From assembly GCA_009841055.1 (NCBI GenBank), contig VXMN01000157.1, positions 23,599-63,693 on the forward strand: a stretch of DNA of 40,095 nt, written 5' to 3'. How positions within the stretch are numbered: position 1 is the first letter of the stretch; the number at the start of each line of letters is the position of its first letter. The DNA is from Acidobacteriota bacterium. Its GTDB lineage: Bacteria; Acidobacteriota; Terriglobia; Versatilivoradales; Versatilivoraceae. The position numbers were made by a program, and so were the translations under genes. The notes under the pieces were generated by a model, which worked only from the letters and a program-made list of their open reading frames with translations, did not search any database and was not told the origin of the DNA. Positions 20,041 to 28,313 of this stretch are shown one piece after another.

Positions 20041-20743
20041 GCGCCGCCCCGCCGGGGCGAAAATCGGCGATGGAAGCCGGAATCTCCACGTCCTGGACAA
20101 ACTTCATTCGAAACACCGTCCCCGCCGGCAGGCGGATTTCCTTGCCGCGGGTCAGCAGAATCCCCACGATGGCCCCGGCGACGGGTCCGGCGATGGCAGC
20201 CCCCAGGCTGCCCGTCGTTATGGCGATCGGGACCGAGGCCATGGACCCGATCGAGGCGCCCTGCTGGGCCCTTCCCAGATCGTGGCCGAGGTCGCGGTTG
20301 GCTTTCAGCTTTCCCTCTTCGTCGGCCCGAATCTTCTCGTCCTCGATAAGGTCGTCGGCTGCATCCACCGACACTGCAATCGACTCAGTGCCGTAGTAGG
20401 TCTCCAGGCCGTCCATCAATGCGTAAAGCTGGGCCTTGCCCTTGACTCTTCCGGGGCGCTTGACGAACGTGATCCTCCCGGAGAGCTCCATGCCCCTGGG
20501 CAGCACGTGCTGCCTGTCGATCCGAAGCGGTTCATACAGTGTCCAGTAGAGCAGGTCGCCTACTTCGGAGAGCTTGGTGCTGACCGGGGTTTGCAAGGAG
20601 GCTTTGAACCTGGTTCCAGCCTGGATGGTGATCGTTTGGTCGGCGTCGCCGCCGCGGGCGGAGGGTGTTTGGGCCACCAGCCCGACCGGTTGATGGACGG
20701 CCATCAGGATCGCGACAGTCCAAAGAACAAAATGGCTTCTCAT
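20030..20743 (-). CDS. Secreted protein of unknown function
   Basis: The 237-residue product starts at an ATG at 20743 with GGGAG upstream. A signal peptide is clear: a short basic start, a hydrophobic core and a likely cleavage near residue 25 (VAQ). The mature part has a repeated beta-type pattern: TITIQAGTRFKASLQTPVST, then LPRGMELSGRITFVKRPGR, then a Gly/Ala-rich hydrophobic stretch at about 170-200, then IRLPAGTVFRMKF. The 'LPAGT/LPRGM' wording loosely recalls TrbI/VirB10-like beta folds, but no conjugation genes are near. The gene lies 47 bp downstream of another secreted unknown. I cannot assign a function. Confidence 0.7.
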   Translation of the reverse strand: MRSHFVLWTVAILMAVHQPVGLVAQTPSARGGDADQTITIQAGTRFKASLQTPVSTKLSEVGDLLYWTLYEPLRIDRQHVLPRGMELSGRITFVKRPGRVKGKAQLYALMDGLETYYGTESIAVSVDAADDLIEDEKIRADEEGKLKANRDLGHDLGRAQQGASIGSMASVPIAITTGSLGAAIAGPVAGAIVGILLTRGKEIRLPAGTVFRMKFVQDVEIPASIADFRPGGAAPSS

Positions 20744-20790
20744 GGCGTTCTCCCGGGTTTTCGGTGGATGGTCGGAATATGGACTGGAGC

Positions 20791-21471
20791 CTACTTTAGC
20801 TCAATATCGAAATATAATAATTTGTGTTGTGTTCTATCGTTTTCTACGTCAAGAATAATTATTTTATAGCCGGTCAGACGCGACTTTCTCTCGGGAAGCT
20901 GGAAAAAGACAAACCCCCAGGCCGTGGCTCGGGGGCGGACGCGGCGTTTGAGTGCTTTTCGAATGAAGTCGTCTTCCATCTCAACGGCCTGTTTTTCCAC
21001 ACGGCTCCTGCCTCTGCCGATGAGGGGAACGCGACCGAGAGGTCTCCGGTTACGGCGGTCCTGTCTCAGGATCATGCCGACCACTTCCTGGGGCGCCAGG
21101 GCTGGCAAAGATCCATATTCCGGATCCAGCAAGGTGATGCTTGCGCCGTCGATGGAAAGCGCGTCAGGGCCCTGGTTGCTGATGATGAGATTGATCGGAA
21201 CCAGGCCCAGCTTGGAGAGCCCTTTGATGTCGAAGACGGTTCGTATCCTGGCTTCCGACGGATAGGGATCGGCGGCGATGGTCACCGGTCCCTGGCTTTG
21301 ACGAGAGGCGTAGCCTTCTACCGGGCCGACCTTGACGGTCAGATTCTTGTAGTCCCCCCAGGCCGACCACGCCGGAAGCAAGCACCAGATTAAAAGAAAA
21401 GAGGCCTCGCGGAGGGTGGTTCGTCCGCCCGGTCGGCGACGCGGCATTTCGATGGCTCCGCTCCCATTCAT
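20791..21471 (-). CDS. Secreted protein of unknown function
   Basis: The product has up to 226 residues from the ATG at 21471; a second ATG at 21447 (MPRRRPGG) is an equally possible start. A basic segment is followed by a hydrophobic stretch at about 22-38, consistent with a signal peptide cut near WSAWG. The mature part includes NLTVKVGPVEGYASRQSQGPVTIAADP and a central INLIISNQGPDALSIDG, a beta-rich pattern. Its end (FFQLPERKSRLTGYKI...) would suit a structural or adaptor protein. No catalytic motif is seen. It shares strand and proximity with the 20030-20743 gene and they may act together. Confidence 0.65.
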   Translation of the reverse strand: MNGSGAIEMPRRRPGGRTTLREASFLLIWCLLPAWSAWGDYKNLTVKVGPVEGYASRQSQGPVTIAADPYPSEARIRTVFDIKGLSKLGLVPINLIISNQGPDALSIDGASITLLDPEYGSLPALAPQEVVGMILRQDRRNRRPLGRVPLIGRGRSRVEKQAVEMEDDFIRKALKRRVRPRATAWGFVFFQLPERKSRLTGYKIIILDVENDRTQHKLLYFDIELK

Positions 21472-21562
21472 GAATCCAAGCCCGCGTTTCCCCCGGGTCG
21501 CCGGCGACGAGCAGGCTGGGGTGTCTCTCTACGGATGCCGGGTTGGGGTTGCGGGATGCTTC

Positions 21563-21568
21563 ATTATA
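21563..21568 (-). promoter_or_regulatory. Possible -10 box for the 20791-21471 gene
   Basis: A perfect TATAAT on the minus strand lies 92 bp upstream of the gene start. A good -35 is not obvious at 16-18 bp, so the promoter is tentative. Confidence 0.35.
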
Positions 21569-21585
21569 CCCGGTTCCCCGCGAAG

Positions 21586-22428
21586 TCAGGACGGTGGAAA
21601 GTCCAGGCCCGCCAGGACGCCTTGAAGATAACCGATGGCTCTGGCCGCCGCCGTTCTTCCGTCTGGCCGGTATTCGAAGGGTTCCACCGATACCAGGCCT
21701 TCGTACCGGTGCCGCTGCAGGGCTTGCAGGACGGGGGCGAAGTTGAAGGCCCCCTGGCCCGGAGCCAGCCCGCCGGGATCGTTCAGGTGCACGTGGGCGA
21801 TAGCTCCCGAAGGAAGCCATCGATCCACCAACTGCGGTAGGGAAGCCGATTCCGCGTGGGAGGCGGCCCGGGAGTCGAGCATGGTGCGCAGAGACGGGTT
21901 CCCCACGGCCTCCGTCATGTCCACGGCGGCTCCGATGGTGTTGATGAAATTGGTGTCGTGGGGGGCCAAGGGCTCGATGCAGTACAGCACGCCGGCTTGA
22001 GAGGCGCGGGCGGCGACGGTGGCCCAGAGATCGCGGGCGCGATTCCAGGCTTCCAGGGGATCTTCATCCGCCTTCACCTGGCGTTGCCTGGGAGATCCGT
22101 GCACCAGCACCTTGCCGCCGAGGTCGGCGCACAGGTCGATGAGTCGCTGAAGGATATCGACGGTCGTCTTGCGCACGCCGGGGTCGGCGGCGGTGATCGA
22201 CAGTCCCGGCGGTGTCAGAAGCAGCCAGTGAAGTCCGGTTATGGCTATCCCGGCATCGGAAGCCGCCCGGCGTAGCTGCGCCCTCCGGTCGGCCGAGAGG
22301 CGGTGAGGTTCCTCTCCCAGGGTGAAGGGAGCCAGCTCCAGACCGCCGTATCCCAATGCGGCCGCTTGTTCGCACTGGGCCGGAAAGGCGAGTTCTCGGA
22401 GGACTTCGTTGCAGAGTGCTATCTTCAT
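21586..22428 (-). CDS. Sugar phosphate isomerase/epimerase-like TIM-barrel protein
   Basis: The 280-residue product starts at the ATG at 22428, behind AAAGGAGAA. It resembles the xylose-isomerase-like AP endonuclease 2 superfamily: the opening KIALCNEVLRELAF, GYGGLELAPF, the metal-ligand segments YCIEPLAPHDTNFINT and HVHLNDPGG, and a final VSVEPFEYRPDG. Members isomerise or epimerise sugars and polyols or act in inositol catabolism; the substrate is unknown here. Its start overlaps the stop of the upstream receiver-domain gene by the 4 bp ATGA, so translation is probably coupled. Confidence 0.82.
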   Translation of the reverse strand: MKIALCNEVLRELAFPAQCEQAAALGYGGLELAPFTLGEEPHRLSADRRAQLRRAASDAGIAITGLHWLLLTPPGLSITAADPGVRKTTVDILQRLIDLCADLGGKVLVHGSPRQRQVKADEDPLEAWNRARDLWATVAARASQAGVLYCIEPLAPHDTNFINTIGAAVDMTEAVGNPSLRTMLDSRAASHAESASLPQLVDRWLPSGAIAHVHLNDPGGLAPGQGAFNFAPVLQALQRHRYEGLVSVEPFEYRPDGRTAAARAIGYLQGVLAGLDFPPS

Positions 22429-22823
22429 CCGGGTTCTCCTTTGGGCCCGCCCTCCTGCCCAAGAGCCAGCTGAAGGATGGAAATCAGGCTGGCGCCGGTA
22501 AAGGGCTTTGGAAGGAACAGCATACAACCCGAGGAAAAACTCTTCCGGACCATTCCGGGCTGGCTGCTGGCGGTAATCATGATAACCGGCAGATCCTTCA
22601 GGTTGGGGTCGGACTTGATTTTCTCGGTCAGGGCAGGGCCGTCCAGGCCCGGCATGAGTGCGTCGGTGATCACGGCGTCGACGCGCGTTCCTCTCAAACT
22701 GTCCAGGGCCCTTTGACCGTCGCCGGCCGTGGTCACGCGGTAGTTCCCTTGGGTCAGGATGGTGCGGATCAGCGCCAGGATATGGGGGTCGTCGTCCACG
22801 ACCAGAATGTGTTTTTGATCCAT
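22425..22823 (-). CDS. Stand-alone response-regulator receiver protein
   Basis: The 132-residue product is almost all receiver domain, starting at the ATG at 22823 (MDQKHILVVDDDP). The acidic pocket D10-D12, phospho-acceptor D54 (ITDALMPG), T84 (MITASS) and K106 (LPKP) are present, so phosphorylation should be possible. There is no output domain and no histidine kinase in the window. Single-domain receivers act by binding a partner or relaying phosphate. The last bases overlap the start of the sugar isomerase-like gene (ATGA), which is unusual for a signalling gene. Confidence 0.88.
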   Translation of the reverse strand: MDQKHILVVDDDPHILALIRTILTQGNYRVTTAGDGQRALDSLRGTRVDAVITDALMPGLDGPALTEKIKSDPNLKDLPVIMITASSQPGMVRKSFSSGCMLFLPKPFTGASLISILQLALGQEGGPKGEPG

Positions 22824-22997
22824 GGGGCGGATTTGTGCCTGGGGGTCGGCGAGGGAGGCGCCATACGGGGAGGGCGCCATTCTACCCCAATTCGATTGGA
22901 ATACAAGGCCCGGCAGTGGTCCGCAAGCCCCCGGCAACGCCCGCAGCGCGGCCCCATACTGAGGGAGGCCACGTAATCTGCAGGCTGCGGCAGGCGA

Positions 22998-23882
22998 CTA
23001 GTGGATCTTGCCGATAGCGGCCAGCATTCGTCCGGAGCTCCCTCCTTCAGCCCGGTAGGAATAGAAGACCTCCCGGTGACAGAACGTGCAGGGTGGGTGG
23101 CTGAAGACGCTGCCGGCAGGGAGCCCCGCGGATTCCAGTTGACAGCGGCAGGCTGCCGACAGGTCCAGCATTCGCCGCGCCCTTGGGGGGGCGCCCGAGA
23201 GCCGGGTTCCGGAGGAGAGGTCCCCTCCTGGAGGCTGGAAGTTCCTCCACAGCTGCGGGAGGTGGGGGAAAGCCGCCTCGAAAGGCAGGGCCACATCCTG
23301 GCCCACTTCATAGCAGCAGGGTCCGATCGAAGGTCCGATAACGGCCAGGCAATGCCGGGGATCGGAGGCGTACCGGGACTGCATGGCCGCAAGGGTCCTG
23401 GGTACGACCCCTGCCAGGAGGCCGCGCCAACCCGCGTGCACGGCCGCCAGGATCCGCTTGTCCCTATCGACGACGAGCACGGGCAGACAGTCGGCCACCT
23501 GGACGGCCAGTAGCAATCCGGACAGACGCGTAATTATGGCATCCCCCTCCGCCGGCGGGTTTCCCGGAGCGAACCGGTCCAGGCACACGACTCCGTCGGA
23601 ATGGCATTGGCGCAACCGCACCAGGGCCATGGTCTTTCCGGCCAGACTGGCGACGAAGGCGTTCTGAATCGCAAGGGATTTGACATCCTCCCCGGATTGC
23701 TCGAAACTCGAATCGCCGGCCGGCGGCTGGCCCCGGGACACGCGGTTTCGCAGGCCGAACCCGTGAACCAGCCAGGGGCAGGCCGCCAGCGCCGGGTGCT
23801 GCAGGCATAGACCGTCCGGGGCCAGGCAGAAAGGGTCCCCGCTGTGATGAGGCAGAAGAGTCGTGATCGTCGGAACCGGCAT
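22998..23882 (-). CDS. pgeF: Peptidoglycan editing factor PgeF (YfiH/LACC1-type)
   Basis: The 294-residue protein belongs to the former DUF152 'multicopper polyphenol oxidase' family. E. coli PgeF cleaves wrongly incorporated serine from UDP-MurNAc-L-Ser, and relatives act on purine nucleosides. The zinc ligands are present: H94 in RQCHSDG, C132 in ADCLPVL and H149 in HAGWRG. The C-terminal CHREVFYSYRAEGGSSGRML is typical. The only in-frame standard start near the conserved part is the ATG at 23882; it makes the 5' end overlap the divergent acpS start by 20 bp. The substrate here is not proven. Confidence 0.88.
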   Translation of the reverse strand: MPVPTITTLLPHHSGDPFCLAPDGLCLQHPALAACPWLVHGFGLRNRVSRGQPPAGDSSFEQSGEDVKSLAIQNAFVASLAGKTMALVRLRQCHSDGVVCLDRFAPGNPPAEGDAIITRLSGLLLAVQVADCLPVLVVDRDKRILAAVHAGWRGLLAGVVPRTLAAMQSRYASDPRHCLAVIGPSIGPCCYEVGQDVALPFEAAFPHLPQLWRNFQPPGGDLSSGTRLSGAPPRARRMLDLSAACRCQLESAGLPAGSVFSHPPCTFCHREVFYSYRAEGGSSGRMLAAIGKIH

Positions 23883-24240
23883 TGACCTTGTCGAGATCGG
23901 CAAGCTGAGAGCAGCCATGGAGCGGCGGGGTGACCGCCTGCGGAACCGGATATTCACGCCCGGCGAGATCCGCTACTGTGACGGGCGCCCCAACCCCTTT
24001 CAGCACTACGCGGCTCGTTTCGCCGCCAAGGAGGCGCTGTTCAAGGCCATCGGGACGGGTTGGAGCGGTGGCGTCGGCTGGCGCGATGCCGAAGTTCGCA
24101 ATCAGCCCAACGGCAAACCGGACCTTTTGCTCTCCGGCAAGGCCCTGGAGGTCGCTCGCCAACTGGGGGCGGTCCGCTACCGGATCAGCCTGTCCCACAC
24201 CGATCGCTACGCGGTGGCGCAGGTCATCCTCGAGGACTGA
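23863..24240 (+). CDS. acpS: Holo-[acyl-carrier-protein] synthase
   Basis: AcpS transfers 4'-phosphopantetheine from CoA to the acyl carrier protein. The 125-residue product starts at the GTG at 23863 and begins MIVGTGIDLVEIG, with the metal-binding Asp8. The second signature FAAKEALFKAIG carries Glu57, and SLSHTDRYAVAQVI closes the family pattern. Length and motifs are standard. Its 5' end overlaps the divergent pgeF start and its 3' end overlaps the convergent mtaB end by 17 bp, so it sits with almost no spare DNA on either side. Its promoter must lie in the pgeF coding sequence. Confidence 0.94.
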   Translation: MIVGTGIDLVEIGKLRAAMERRGDRLRNRIFTPGEIRYCDGRPNPFQHYAARFAAKEALFKAIGTGWSGGVGWRDAEVRNQPNGKPDLLLSGKALEVARQLGAVRYRISLSHTDRYAVAQVILED

Positions 24241-25612
24241 CCGTCCCGCCCGCCGGGGCGCCGGAAACGCACCCCGTGACACCCTTCGGGGTGAGTCCCG
24301 TGACGCGCACCTGCAGCAGTTGATTGGGCCGCCGTTCGGCGCCGGCCAATTCGACCTGCAGGAAGTTGGAACTCAGGGCTCGCCTGGTCGACCGCGGAGA
24401 TTCGTCCTGGAGAGTGATCACCGGCAGATCCCGCCCGACCTGGGATTCTCGAAAGCTGCGGTTCTTGAGGTCTCCCAGCGTCCTCAACTCCAGGCTTCTG
24501 AGCGCCGCCACGGCCGAGGGCACCTCCGGCTCGAGCTGGGCGGCAGCGGTGCCCGGTCTCCGGGAGAAGGGGAAGACGTGCAGGTAGGTCAGGGGTGAGT
24601 TGCGGATCAAGTCCCGTGTCAGGGCATGATCCTCCCCGGTCTCGCCGGGGAATCCCACCATCACGTCGGCTCCTATCGCCGCATCAGGAACCCGCCGCCG
24701 GATCCTTTCCAACAGCTCCAGATACCGACCGGCTCGATAGGGCCGGCGCATGAGACCCAGGATGCGGCTCGAGCCGCTCTGCAGCGGCACGTGGAAGTGC
24801 TTGGCCATCCTGGGGGAGGTCGCCACCAGGTCGATGATCTCGTCGGTGACTTCCAGCGGTTCGATGGAGCTCAGCCGCAACCGACGCAGGGGGTCTTCCT
24901 GAAGCAGACGGCGGATCAGGCTCGCCAGACGGGCGCCGGGTTGCAAATCCCTCCCATAGCCGCCCAGATGGATGCCGGTGAGGACGATCTCCTTGTAGCC
25001 CTGGTTCAACAGGTGCCTAGTCTGCCGCACCGCCTCCTTCAGCGGAAGACTGCGCGAGTCACCCCTTACAAACGGAATCACGCAGTAGGAGCATCGGTAG
25101 CTGCAGCCGTCCTGCACCTTCAGAAAGGCCCGGGTTCTGCCGCCCCCCGACATGTCGGCAATGGAGCGCAATTCCCGGGACTCGAAGATGCTGCTGCAGT
25201 AGACTTCGGCCCCGCCGGGCAATCGTGCCTCCGACTCGGCACAGTCTCCCGGAACGCGGTGGGGAAGGTGCTTCTCTGCCACCAGGGCCGCCAATTGCTC
25301 CTTGTGGGAGTTGCCGACCACGCAGGTCACACCCTCCATTCGGGCAATTTCCTCGGGCGCGCGCTGAGCGTAACAACCGGTCACCACGATGCTGGCGTCG
25401 GGGTTGTGACGGTGAATTCGCCGGATGGCCTGACGGGCCTGGGCATCGGCGGTGCGGGTGACGGTGCAGGTGTTGATGACCACCACGTCGGAGGCCGCTC
25501 CCGACCGTCCCTTCTTCAGGTTCTTGCGCAGGAGCGCCTGCTCGAGCGCGGCTCCATCCGACTGGCTGGCTCGACAGCCGAAGTTGAGGATGGAAAATGT
25601 GGAATCGCCCAT
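24224..25612 (-). CDS. mtaB: tRNA t6A37 methylthiotransferase MtaB
   Basis: MtaB converts t6A37 to ms2t6A37 in tRNAs by radical SAM chemistry. The 462-residue protein has the N-terminal UPF0004 domain with cluster Cys13, Cys49 and Cys80. The radical SAM motif is at Cys170, Cys174 and Cys177 (CSYRCSYC). It has IPFVRGDSRS after the motif and a C-terminal TRAM-like part. The wording CRASQSDG and VIPFVRG fits MtaB rather than MiaB, though the choice between MiaB-family members rests on motif resemblance. The ATG at 25612 has only a weak GGA upstream. The end overlaps acpS by 17 bp. Confidence 0.85.
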   Translation of the reverse strand: MGDSTFSILNFGCRASQSDGAALEQALLRKNLKKGRSGAASDVVVINTCTVTRTADAQARQAIRRIHRHNPDASIVVTGCYAQRAPEEIARMEGVTCVVGNSHKEQLAALVAEKHLPHRVPGDCAESEARLPGGAEVYCSSIFESRELRSIADMSGGGRTRAFLKVQDGCSYRCSYCVIPFVRGDSRSLPLKEAVRQTRHLLNQGYKEIVLTGIHLGGYGRDLQPGARLASLIRRLLQEDPLRRLRLSSIEPLEVTDEIIDLVATSPRMAKHFHVPLQSGSSRILGLMRRPYRAGRYLELLERIRRRVPDAAIGADVMVGFPGETGEDHALTRDLIRNSPLTYLHVFPFSRRPGTAAAQLEPEVPSAVAALRSLELRTLGDLKNRSFRESQVGRDLPVITLQDESPRSTRRALSSNFLQVELAGAERRPNQLLQVRVTGLTPKGVTGCVSGAPAGGTVSPRG

Positions 25613-25761
25613 GGAAAAATTCCGAAAAAACCGAGAACCGGTGGGCCGACATGCCCAGGTTCCGGCATCGTCCGCCGGCAGTCTTCCGCGTCGTCCCGCC
25701 AGGATCGCGATCGCGGCACTTCGTCCCTGCCCTCAACCGGGCCGCGCCCCCCGCGGGCGGC

Positions 25762-25791
25762 TTGAAGCAGTTGCTCGAAATTCCCTATAAT
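25762..25791 (+). promoter_or_regulatory. Promoter of lepB
   Basis: TTGAAG at 25762-25767 and a perfect TATAAT at 25786-25791 are 18 bp apart. Transcription would start near 25798, 45 nt before the lepB ATG. Confidence 0.65.
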
Positions 25792-25842
25792 AGCAGAAGC
25801 GGTTCAGAGAAGTTCCCGCCGACGCGGGGCTATGGGGGAAGG

Positions 25843-26583
25843 ATGCCAGAAGAGAACGAGGATCTTGTTCAAGACCGCCCCGCCGAAGACCCAGCCGTCC
25901 TGAAACCAGGGAGGGCACGGCGCAAGAGCGCCGCCCGCGAGTGGCTCGAAAGCCTGGCGTTCAGCCTGGTTTTCGTGTTCTTCTTCACCAAGTTCATCGC
26001 TCAGGCCACTCAGGTGCCGACCGAGTCGATGAAGCCCACCATTCTGGTTGGGGACCATTTCTTCCTGGACAAGTTCGCCTTCCCGGCCAATTACCCGGAT
26101 TTCCTCCTGAAAATTCTGCCGAATCGCGAGATCGAGAGGGGAGACATCGTGGCCTTCAAGCCTCCCCATGATCCCGGCGTGCCCTTCATAAAGCGAGTGA
26201 TCGGCCTTCCCGGCGAGACCCTGGAGGTCAGGGACAAAGCAGTCTACATCGACGACAGGCCACTCGAGGAACCCTATCAGTACTTCGACGAGGGAGAGGA
26301 CCACTACGCGCCCAAGGATTCCCACGGGCCTGTCCTGATTCCCCCGGACCACTACTTCATGATGGGCGACAACCGGGACAATAGCCACGACAGCCGGTAT
26401 TGGGGCCCGGTGCCGAGCAGGAACATCATCGGCAAACCTCTGTTCATCTACTGGTCCTACGACGACGACCCTTACGATCCAAGCCCCAAGTCCGTTGTGC
26501 AGCACGCCAGGGAATACGGAAGCAAGGCCCTCAATTTCTTCAGCAGGACCCGCTGGTCCCGAACCGGTATGGTCTTGGAGTAG
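25843..26583 (+). CDS. lepB: Signal peptidase I
   Basis: LepB is the inner-membrane serine-lysine protease that removes Sec signal peptides. The 246-residue product starts at the ATG at 25843, just after GGGGGAAGG. One membrane segment lies at about 38-58. The catalytic Ser62 is in PTESMKPT and the general base Lys117 in FIKRVIGLPGE. The conserved MMGDNRDNSHDSRYWG follows. A basic stretch (RARRKSAARE) precedes the membrane segment. The gene ends 1 bp before the convergent hemY stop. A good promoter lies 51 bp upstream. Confidence 0.94.
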   Translation: MPEENEDLVQDRPAEDPAVLKPGRARRKSAAREWLESLAFSLVFVFFFTKFIAQATQVPTESMKPTILVGDHFFLDKFAFPANYPDFLLKILPNREIERGDIVAFKPPHDPGVPFIKRVIGLPGETLEVRDKAVYIDDRPLEEPYQYFDEGEDHYAPKDSHGPVLIPPDHYFMMGDNRDNSHDSRYWGPVPSRNIIGKPLFIYWSYDDDPYDPSPKSVVQHAREYGSKALNFFSRTRWSRTGMVLE

Positions 26584-26584
26584 T

Positions 26585-28048
26585 TCACGCCCCCCGGTGA
26601 GAAATGCGGGCCAGCAACCGGTCGGCGCACTGCTCTGCCCGTCGAACACAGTCCGGGATGCCGATGCCGGTCAGCCCGTTTCCCGCCAGTTGCAGGGTCG
26701 GCCATTGGAGCATCCGGCTTTCGATCCGGTTCACCAGGTCCAGGTGCCCGACGCCATACTGGGGTATGCCCTCGGGGTGACGTTCCACCCGGCTCAGCAT
26801 CGGCGCTCGGGTGATGCCCAGCAAATCTCCGAGGGTCCGGCGGACCCGTGCAATCAACTCCTGATCGTCACCCTCCAGCATTTCCGGGTGCAGGGCCCCG
26901 CCCACGAAAGCACGCAGGAGCGCTGCGGTCCCGGGGGCGCGCCCGGCGAATTTGCGGTGGCTGAAGCTGCAGGCCAGCATCGCCCCCTTTTCCACGGCAG
27001 GCACCAGGAAGCCGAACCCGTCCATGGCGGCGGGAACATCCGCCGCCGGGTAGGCCAGGTTTACGGTCGCCGTGGAAGCATGGACCACGCTTCTCAATCG
27101 TGCCGCCAGGCGGGGGTCGAGATCCTCCAGCAAGTCGGCCGACCGCTGGGCAGGAAGCGCAAGACAGATTCCGTCCGCCCGGATCGGGGGGCCATTCTCC
27201 AGTTCGATCTCCCACCGTCGGGCCTGGTCCGGCCGCCGCACCGAAACGACCTTGCACCCCAAATGGATTGACGGGGCGGGTATGGAGTCCCGCAGTCGAT
27301 CCACCAGGAGCTGCAACCCCTGATCCAGGGAGACGAAAAGACCATAGCGAGGGCCGGCAGGGTGGTCATCCGCAGGAGATTGTTGCCGCTTGCGGTCCCG
27401 CCACATGGCCAGCAGGAGGCTGCGGTGGCGTTCTTCCATTTCGAGGAACTGCGGGAAGGTTGCCCTCAGACCCAGCTTTTCCGGGTCGGCGGTATAGATG
27501 CCGCCCACCAGGGGCTGGGCCAGCCGTTCCAGGGCCTCCTCTCCCAGGCGGCGGCGAACGAATGCGGCCAGGCTCTCATCGTGGTTGCTTGAATGCGGCC
27601 GCCGGCGCGGCAGAACCAGGTCGGCCGCCATGCGGACCTTGCCCGCCCAGCTCAGAAGGGGGGAGGCGGCAAAGGAACCGAAGCGGTAGGGAGCAATCAG
27701 GTGGAACCCCTCCGGAACAGGCAGCAGCTTTCCGCCCCGCACGATGAAGGTCCTGCGATGGCGGGGAGAGGTGCCGATGAGGCTCGTCTCCAGACCCAGG
27801 CGCCGGCAAAGATCCACCGCCCAGGGCTTCTCGGAAATAAAGGAATCGGGGCCTCCTTCCAGGAGAAATCCCCGCTCCTTTACGGTGTGGATGACACCCC
27901 CCAGGCGATGGCCGGATTCGAGCAGGTCCAGGCGGAGAGCCTGGTTCAGCAGCGGAGCTTTTTCCAGCAATCGATGCGCCGCCGCCAATCCGGAAATGCC
28001 TCCTCCAACCACAACCACTCGGCAAGCGGGCTTCATTGGGGAGTCCAT
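26585..28048 (-). CDS. hemY: Protoporphyrinogen oxidase, oxygen-dependent type
   Basis: This FAD enzyme oxidises protoporphyrinogen (or coproporphyrinogen) in haem synthesis. The 487-residue call uses the ATG at 28048; an ATG at 28036 (MKPACRVVVVGGG) is also possible. The dinucleotide-binding VVVVGGGISGLAAAHRL is at the start. EGGPDSFISEKPWA and the C-terminal LAGNGLTGIGIPDCV are hallmarks of the HemY type. Whether the substrate is protoporphyrinogen or coproporphyrinogen cannot be told. A strong promoter at 28104-28133 gives a leader of about 50 nt, which rules out the TTG at 28105 as start. Confidence 0.9.
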   Translation of the reverse strand: MDSPMKPACRVVVVGGGISGLAAAHRLLEKAPLLNQALRLDLLESGHRLGGVIHTVKERGFLLEGGPDSFISEKPWAVDLCRRLGLETSLIGTSPRHRRTFIVRGGKLLPVPEGFHLIAPYRFGSFAASPLLSWAGKVRMAADLVLPRRRPHSSNHDESLAAFVRRRLGEEALERLAQPLVGGIYTADPEKLGLRATFPQFLEMEERHRSLLLAMWRDRKRQQSPADDHPAGPRYGLFVSLDQGLQLLVDRLRDSIPAPSIHLGCKVVSVRRPDQARRWEIELENGPPIRADGICLALPAQRSADLLEDLDPRLAARLRSVVHASTATVNLAYPAADVPAAMDGFGFLVPAVEKGAMLACSFSHRKFAGRAPGTAALLRAFVGGALHPEMLEGDDQELIARVRRTLGDLLGITRAPMLSRVERHPEGIPQYGVGHLDLVNRIESRMLQWPTLQLAGNGLTGIGIPDCVRRAEQCADRLLARISHRGA

Positions 28049-28103
28049 GGGAGTTTGGCCGACTTCGGAGGGGTGTGGAACGTGCTGCCGCCGTCGATTC
28101 AAC

Positions 28104-28133
28104 ACTATAGGAGTCGGTCGAGGGCGTTGTCAA
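28104..28133 (-). promoter_or_regulatory. Promoter of hemY
   Basis: On the minus strand TTGACA (28133-28128) and TATAGT (28109-28104) are separated by 18 bp. The -35 box is perfect and the -10 box matches five of six positions in spirit (TATAGT). Confidence 0.72.
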
Positions 28134-28251
28134 ACCTGTCGGCCGGACCCGAATTTGCGGTCCGCGAAGGAAACCGGAGCGGCGCCGGCCCCATCGGCAA
28201 GGGGGCTTGCGGCCCTTCAATCGCGCCCCTTGCAGCGTTCCGGCTGACTCC

Positions 28252-28281
28252 TTGACTTTGTCTTGAATCCCCTCATAATTA
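28252..28281 (+). promoter_or_regulatory. Promoter of secA-guaB
   Basis: TTGACT at 28252-28257 is followed by ATAATT at 28275-28280 (17 bp) or TAATTA at 28276-28281 (18 bp). Transcription would start near 28287, about 27 nt before the secA TTG. Confidence 0.65.
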
Positions 28282-28313
28282 AGGTTCCCGACGCCAGATC
28301 AAGGGGCCATTCT

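Noticed and set aside
28036-28105. TTG at 28105 as the hemY start
   Set aside because: It lies at the -10 box of the hemY promoter, upstream of the predicted transcript start.
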